From Ampelocalamus luodianensis (taxonomy: Eukaryota; Streptophyta; Magnoliopsida; Poales; Poaceae), in NCBI GenBank assembly GCA_036346255.1, contig CM070639.1, positions 31,836,165 through 31,900,164 of the forward strand: a stretch of 64,000 bases of DNA. The letters are read 5' to 3'. Positions 59,501-64,000 of the stretch are shown in pieces. The position numbers and the translations under genes were made by a program. The notes beneath the pieces were generated by a model. That model was not told the DNA's origin, did no database searches, and worked only from the letters and a program-made list of their open reading frames with translations. Numbering within the stretch: position 1 is the first letter of the stretch; each line of letters starts with the position of its first letter.

Positions 59501-61241
59501 GCACGCGGTGGAAACAAAGTGCCAAAATGGAACCGCAATAGCATAACGCACACACCGGGACCATCCACACCGTCGGTGGTGGCCCGAAGCGGCGGTGAGT
59601 CGGCGGTGGCGCGGTGACCAAGCGGCGAAATGCGGCAACTCAAAGCTCCGCAATGATCCGGTAGCGGATGCCACGGCTTCTAGGGACTACTAGAAGGCTA
59701 CCCGAGGTGCGGAGGTGCCGAGGAGGTCGGAGCGACTCGGCGACGAAGAAGCGCGCCAGACGAAGAAGAAAAAGTGGAGATGACGGCTGAGCAAAATGGG
59801 GAGACAGGGTCATCACAACACCTTCATAATAGCTCGGAGATGCCACATGAGCAAGGAATTAGAAAAAGAAGCTCCTTACCGGAGAGGAGGAAGAAGGGGT
59901 GATTCGGTTTGCGAAGCAATTCCCCAAATTGAGCTGCTCTGTGAAAGCAAACTACAATTAAGTTAGGGTTTTGCTCCAAGAAGTAAGGGACACAAACCGA
60001 AGCAAGAAGAAGGAAGAAAAGCCACTAGAGCGCGGGTTGCACCGAGGAGCTCCCACTCAACAATGGCGGCGAAAGGGTTCTAGAGATTTGGGCTCAAGCA
60101 AGCAAAGAGAGTGCGAGCTGGAGCTCAAGGGGTGTAAAGAAACAGGGGAGCAAGGTCTTGAGGGGCTTAAGTAGCCGAGGAACGTTAAGCCCGCGCACTC
60201 GGGTGGGATGGTCTTCGGTCCACGCATGGGCATCGTGGTCGCTCGGGCGGTAGGAGCGTAAGCTTTGCGACTCGAGGCGGTGCAGCGTGCATTTAATGCA
60301 TGGCGAGAGGAGCCGTTTAAAGGGCTCAAGGAGGTGACAAGGCACCCCTCTCTCTCCACGCCATGGCGCATGCGCGCGCGTGGGAGGAGGAAGATGACCC
60401 GACGCGAGCGGCCCACCAGTCGGCACAAAGCGGCTCGAGTCCAAAGTGTTTTAGTGGGTTGAGCCCAACCCCATTAGATGCTGGCCGCCGGATGAGATTT
60501 GAACGGCCACGATGCGATCGCTAATTGTAAAGACTGAAGTGAACCGGTACGGTCTCGTGACGGTTGGATCAGAATCCAACGGCTGAGAATCACATGGCAA
60601 CCGGAGTTGTCCGAATGCCTACACGAATGAGAGCCGTCCGATGGAGATCTAACGGCTGATGACGCGCGCGCCCGCTCGACCGCGCCGGGTGCGATTAGTT
60701 GGCTCGGTCGAGTCAAGTGACTCGAGCCCGAGCCTGACTCGAGTCCAATGAACAGTACAACCCAGTTAAGGTTTGATTTTTAAACCTGGAACTTTGGGGA
60801 TTTAATTGAGGCATCAAATCAACTCCAAAATTTATGAAATTTTAACTGGAGCTTCCTGACTTAAGGATTAACCTTCCCTAAAATTTCCAGAGGTTTTTGT
60901 GCACTGGGATTTTCGCAAAAATTTCCAGAAGGTTAAGACAGAGGTTTGACCAAGGTTTGACTTGCCTCTAAAATATTTCAATTAATTTCCAAAAATTATG
61001 AAATAATTCAGAGGTGTTACCAAGCCACCCTAGAACCAGGGAAAATTATTTCCAAGGGTTTGACAAAAGATTTGACCAAGGAGGTTGTCGACTTGATAAT
61101 TGAGGCTTTTGATTTTGAATTTCCCAAAATTCCTTTACAAGAATTTCAGAAAAGTTTCAAGAGTAAAAGGATGAAGGAAAAGTTTTAATTTACCCTCAAT
61201 TTCTTACATTTGAAACACAAGCCAAAATTTGGGATGTTACA
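56529..61241 (-). mobile_element. Shared LTR: 5' LTR of E6 and 3' LTR of E6b
   Basis: 4713 bp, TGTGAGGACCCC ... GGGATGTTACA. The left side adjoins the E6 primer site, the right side a purine tract and a second pol. It carries CTATTCGAATAG at 57339-57350, AT-rich repeats (58370-58870), the GCCAAAATGG block at 59521, a TATA-like TACTTAAG at about 60166, the ATTCGGACAACTCCGG motif (60601-60625, minus strand), and inverted 'ccgttggatt/aatccaacgg' motifs. A minus-strand frame from 59846 starts MASPSYYEGVVMT. Otherwise no coding region. Confidence 0.92.
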
Positions 61242-61256
61242 AACCTCCCCCCCTTA
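61242..61256 (-). other. E6b polypurine tract
   Basis: Same tract as at 51364, directly at the shared LTR edge. Confidence 0.88.
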
Positions 61257-61281
61257 CAAAAATCTCGTCCCGAGATTTGGT

Positions 61282-62800
61282 TCACTCGGAAAAGAAAGAG
61301 GGGTAGTCTGCACGAAGACGATCTTCTCGCTCCCAAGTAGCCTCATCCTCAGAATGGTTTGACCACTGAACTTTGAGGAACTTGATGGTCTTGTTCCTCG
61401 TTCTTCGTTCAGCTTCCTCGAGTATGCGAACAGGACGCTCGCGGTAGGTCAAATCTTCCTGGACATCAAGAGTTTCCAACGGAGCTTCTCGGTTGGAACA
61501 CGGAGGCACTTCTTTAGTGGGACACATGGAACACATCATGTACCCCGCCAAGGCAGCAGTAACTCCAACTTGTAGGCAACGGCTCCCTTCTTCTCGATAA
61601 CACGGTATGGACCGACATATCGAGGAGCCAATTTGCCCTTGACACCAAAACGCTGGTGACCCTTCAGAGGAGAAACCTTGAGATAAACGAAGTCATTGGG
61701 CTCAAAGCTCAACTCACGACGACGGCGATCCGCATAGCTCTTTTGCCTGGATTGAGCTGTGCGTAAGCGATCACGAATGAGCTGGACTTGACCCTCGGCC
61801 TCATTGATTGAGTCCGGGCCAAAGAAAGGTCTTTCACCGGTCTCAGACCAGTTCAACGGGGTTCTACACTTTCTCCCGTATAAGGCCTCGAATGGTGCCA
61901 TGCCGAGACTGGCTTGGAAACTGTTGTTGTAAGAAAACTCGGCGAATGGCAAGCACTTCTCCCAGTGCTTCCCATAGGAAAGAACACAAGCTCGCACATG
62001 TCCTCCAAAACTTGGTTGACCTCTCGGTCGACCATCTGCTTTGGGGTGATATGTCAGGCCGAAGAAAGACGAGTTCCCATAGCTTCTTGCAAGCTATGCG
62101 TAATCGGGAAGTGAAGATGGAACCACGATCGAAATGATCGTCTTGCACACCATGCAAGCTCACTATCTCGGCGAGATAGAGCTCCGCAAGGTGACCGCAC
62201 GAATCTTGGTCTTGACTGGAAGAAGGTGCGCCACTTTTGTCAACCGGTCAATGATAACCCAAATGGCATCATTGCCCGCGGTGACTTGGGTAGGTGGTGA
62301 TAAAATCCATCCCGACCGAATCCCACTTCCACTCCGGAATGGGCAAGGGTGAAGCAATCCGGTGGGCGATGTTGGCCTTGACACGACGACACACGTCGCG
62401 ACTCGCAACGAACCTCGCGATCTCCCTCTTCATTCGGGTCCACCAAAATCTCGCGAAGATCATGGTACATCTTCGTGGCCCGGATGAATGGATAACGAGA
62501 ATCGTGGGCTTCGCGGAGGATCAAATTCCGCAACTCTATGTCCTTTGGAACCACGAGGCGTTTCGAACCTCAAGACACCAAGCTCATCTACGGAGAAGCA
62601 CTTGGTCGTTCCGTTCTTGACATTTTCCTTGATGCGGTTTACCCCAACATCCGATCACGAGCGCACTGATCCGATCCACCAAGGTTGGTTTGTACAACCA
62701 AGGCGGCGAGGAAACCATGCTCAACCAAACCCAGTTGAGACGAAACTCCTCTAGAAGAGGGGTCGATGCTCTGAAGCAACAATGCATTGCAATGCGCTTG
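61282..62800 (-). pseudogene. E6b integrase with chromodomain
   Basis: Near-duplicate of 51404-52870 with a different set of breaks. An open frame (61997-61536) reads 'SYGKHWEKCLPFAEFSYNNSFQAS'-like core end, 'MAPFEALYGRKCRTPLNWSE', 'SYADRRRRELSFEPNDFVYL' and the GPY/F module. The chromodomain and stop are in a second frame (61551-61282). Further up, 'WWTRMKREIARFVA', 'WKWDSVGMDFIT' and 'IWVIIDRLTKVAHLLPV' appear in three frames. The second Asp region (about 62130) is damaged. Confidence 0.88.
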
Positions 62801-64000
62801 CGACTAAGCGCATCCGCAACGACATTGGCCTTGCCGGATGGTAGTGAATACCCATGTCATAGTCCTGATCAACTCCAACCATCTCCTTTGCCGGAGGTTC
62901 AGGTCTGGTTGGGTGAACAAATACTTCAAGCTTTGTGATCCGAATACACTTCACAACGACACGATTAGGTAATGTCGCCAAATCTTAAGTGCATGGATCA
63001 CACGGCTAACTCCAAGTCATGGGTAGGATAGTTAAGTTCATGAGGTCTCAATTGCCTTGATGCATAGGCCACTACCTTGCCTTCTTGCATAAGGACACAA
63101 CCGAGGCCTCGGCGAGAAGCGTCGCAAAAGATATCAAGCCGACGGACATCGGGAGAACAAGAACGGAGCGGTGGTCAATCGCTTCTTAAGCGCTTGGAAA
63201 CTTTCCTCGCAATCAGCGGACCACGAGAACTTCTTGTCCTTCTTGAGCAACTCCGTCATCGGCTTCGCTATCTTGGAGAAGTTCTCGATAAAGCGACGAT
63301 AATATCCCGCTAAACCAAGAAAACTTCGAACTTCGGTGACCGAAGTAGGCTGACTCCAGGAAAGCACATCGCTGATCTTGCTAGGATCCACAGCTACGCC
63401 TCCTGCCGAAAGAATATGGCCTAAGAAGGCTACTTCCTTCAACCAGAACGCACACTTGCTGAACTTCGCATACAGTTGGTGCTCACGAAGCTTGCCCAAC
63501 ACAAGCCTCAAATGCTCGGTGTGTTCTTCATCGCTCTTGGAGTAGATAAGGATATCATCGATGAAGACCACAACGAACCTATCCAAATACTCCATGAACA
63601 CCGAATTCATGAGGTTCATGAACAAGGCTGGAGCATTGGTTAAGCCGAATGACATGACGGTATACTCGTACAAGCCATAACGAGTAGAAAAAGCCGTCTT
63701 CGGAATATCCTCAGGTCGAATCCAACTCGATGATATCCCACTCGATCAATCTTGAGAAAACGCGAGCTCCAGTTAATTGATCGAAGAGGTCATCGACACG
63801 GGCAAAGGGTACTTGTTCTTTACCGTTACTTCATTAAGTGGACGGTAATCAACGCACATGCGCAGCGCCTTGTCCTTTTCGACAAAGATTGCTGAGCATC
63901 CCCAAGGAGATGAGCTAGGGCGGATGAAACCCTTCTCTTGAAGCTCACCTAGTTGCTTCTTCAACTCCACCAACTCAAACGGGTCCATTCGGTAAGGCCT
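62801..64000 (-). pseudogene. pol: E6b reverse transcriptase and RNase H (runs off window)
   Basis: A 179-codon open frame (63673-63134) gives 'YEYTVMSFGLTNAPALFMNL', 'EYLDRFVVVFIDDILIYSK' with FIDD, 'KCAFWLKEVAFLGHILSAGG', 'VRSFLGLAGYYRRFIENFSK' and the start of RNase H 'CEESFQALKKRLTTAPFL'. The next frame up (63988-63773) gives 'LVELKKQLGELQEKGFIRPS' and 'CVDYRPLNEVTVKNKYPLP'. RNase H remnants, including a DNA match to 'GKANVVADALSRK' near 62830, follow downstream. Cut by the window end; protease and gag should lie further right. Confidence 0.9.

Larger units (their letters stand above)
42452..61241 (-). mobile_element. E6: minus-strand chromovirus with interrupted 3' LTR
   Basis: Two LTRs (42452-51363, interrupted by E7, and 56529-61241) enclose gag-pol in one orientation, inserted in E5 gag. 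The LTR at 56529-61241 is followed not by flank but by a second purine tract and pol (E6b), so it serves two internal regions. The left junction is GCGCCCT|TGTGAGG; the far junction is outside the window. Confidence 0.92.

Overview
This window holds plant nuclear heterochromatin. I find no host gene, rRNA or tRNA. Nearly every base can be assigned to LTR retrotransposons stacked inside one another. The elements encode Ty3/gypsy Gag-Pol. Integrases whose C-terminus lies in the window carry a chromodomain, so they are chromoviruses, probably Tekay/Del-like. Primer sites match the 3' end of initiator tRNA-Met (TGGTATCAGAGC). LTRs are very long (2.1-5.5 kb), with GC-rich leaders beside AT-rich blocks. 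A large-genome monocot, most likely a grass, is the best guess; the species cannot be named from sequence alone.

Layout, left to right. 1-4414 is the 5' end of a minus-strand element, E1 (leader, primer site, 4.2 kb LTR). 4415-8274 is a plus-oriented LTR fragment, LTR-B, with three 206-bp promoter repeats. 8275-8680 is a minus-oriented LTR remnant, LTR-C. 8681-12489 is a plus-oriented LTR, LTR-D, split by a solo LTR of its own family (LTR-A, 8971-11337, TSD GAAAA). From 12490 onward runs the host element of the stack, E2 (plus strand). Its LTR (12490-15316) carries a hAT-like element (12614-13338, 8-bp TSD). Its coding region is split by E3, a 5.5 kb solo LTR (17184-22716, TSD TAGAA), by E4, a complete minus-strand element (23489-32948, TSD GATAA), and by E5 (minus strand, from 34332). 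E5 is broken in gag at 42452 by E6. E6 is a tandem composite: LTR, internal region, shared LTR (56529-61241), then a second internal region running off the window (E6b). The first E6 LTR carries another same-family solo LTR, E7 (46073-50789, TSD GCGCG).

All gag-pol copies are broken. E2 is broken mostly by premature stops of the CAG/CAA-to-TAG/TAA or TGG-to-TGA/TAG kind, as expected from deamination of methylated cytosine. E4, E5 and E6 are broken mostly by 1-4 bp indels, many at C in CNG contexts. Some of those may be sequencing or assembly errors.

I see no new enzymatic system. The most unusual signals are non-coding and lie in the LTRs: arrays of tandem stem-loops whose stems differ from copy to copy while staying self-complementary; a palindromic core around CTATTCGAATAG shared by eight LTRs of otherwise dissimilar sequence and either orientation; a stem-loop on GAGTAC/GTAC; degenerate repeats of about 140-220 bp in the transcribed leader; and a shared upstream promoter motif.
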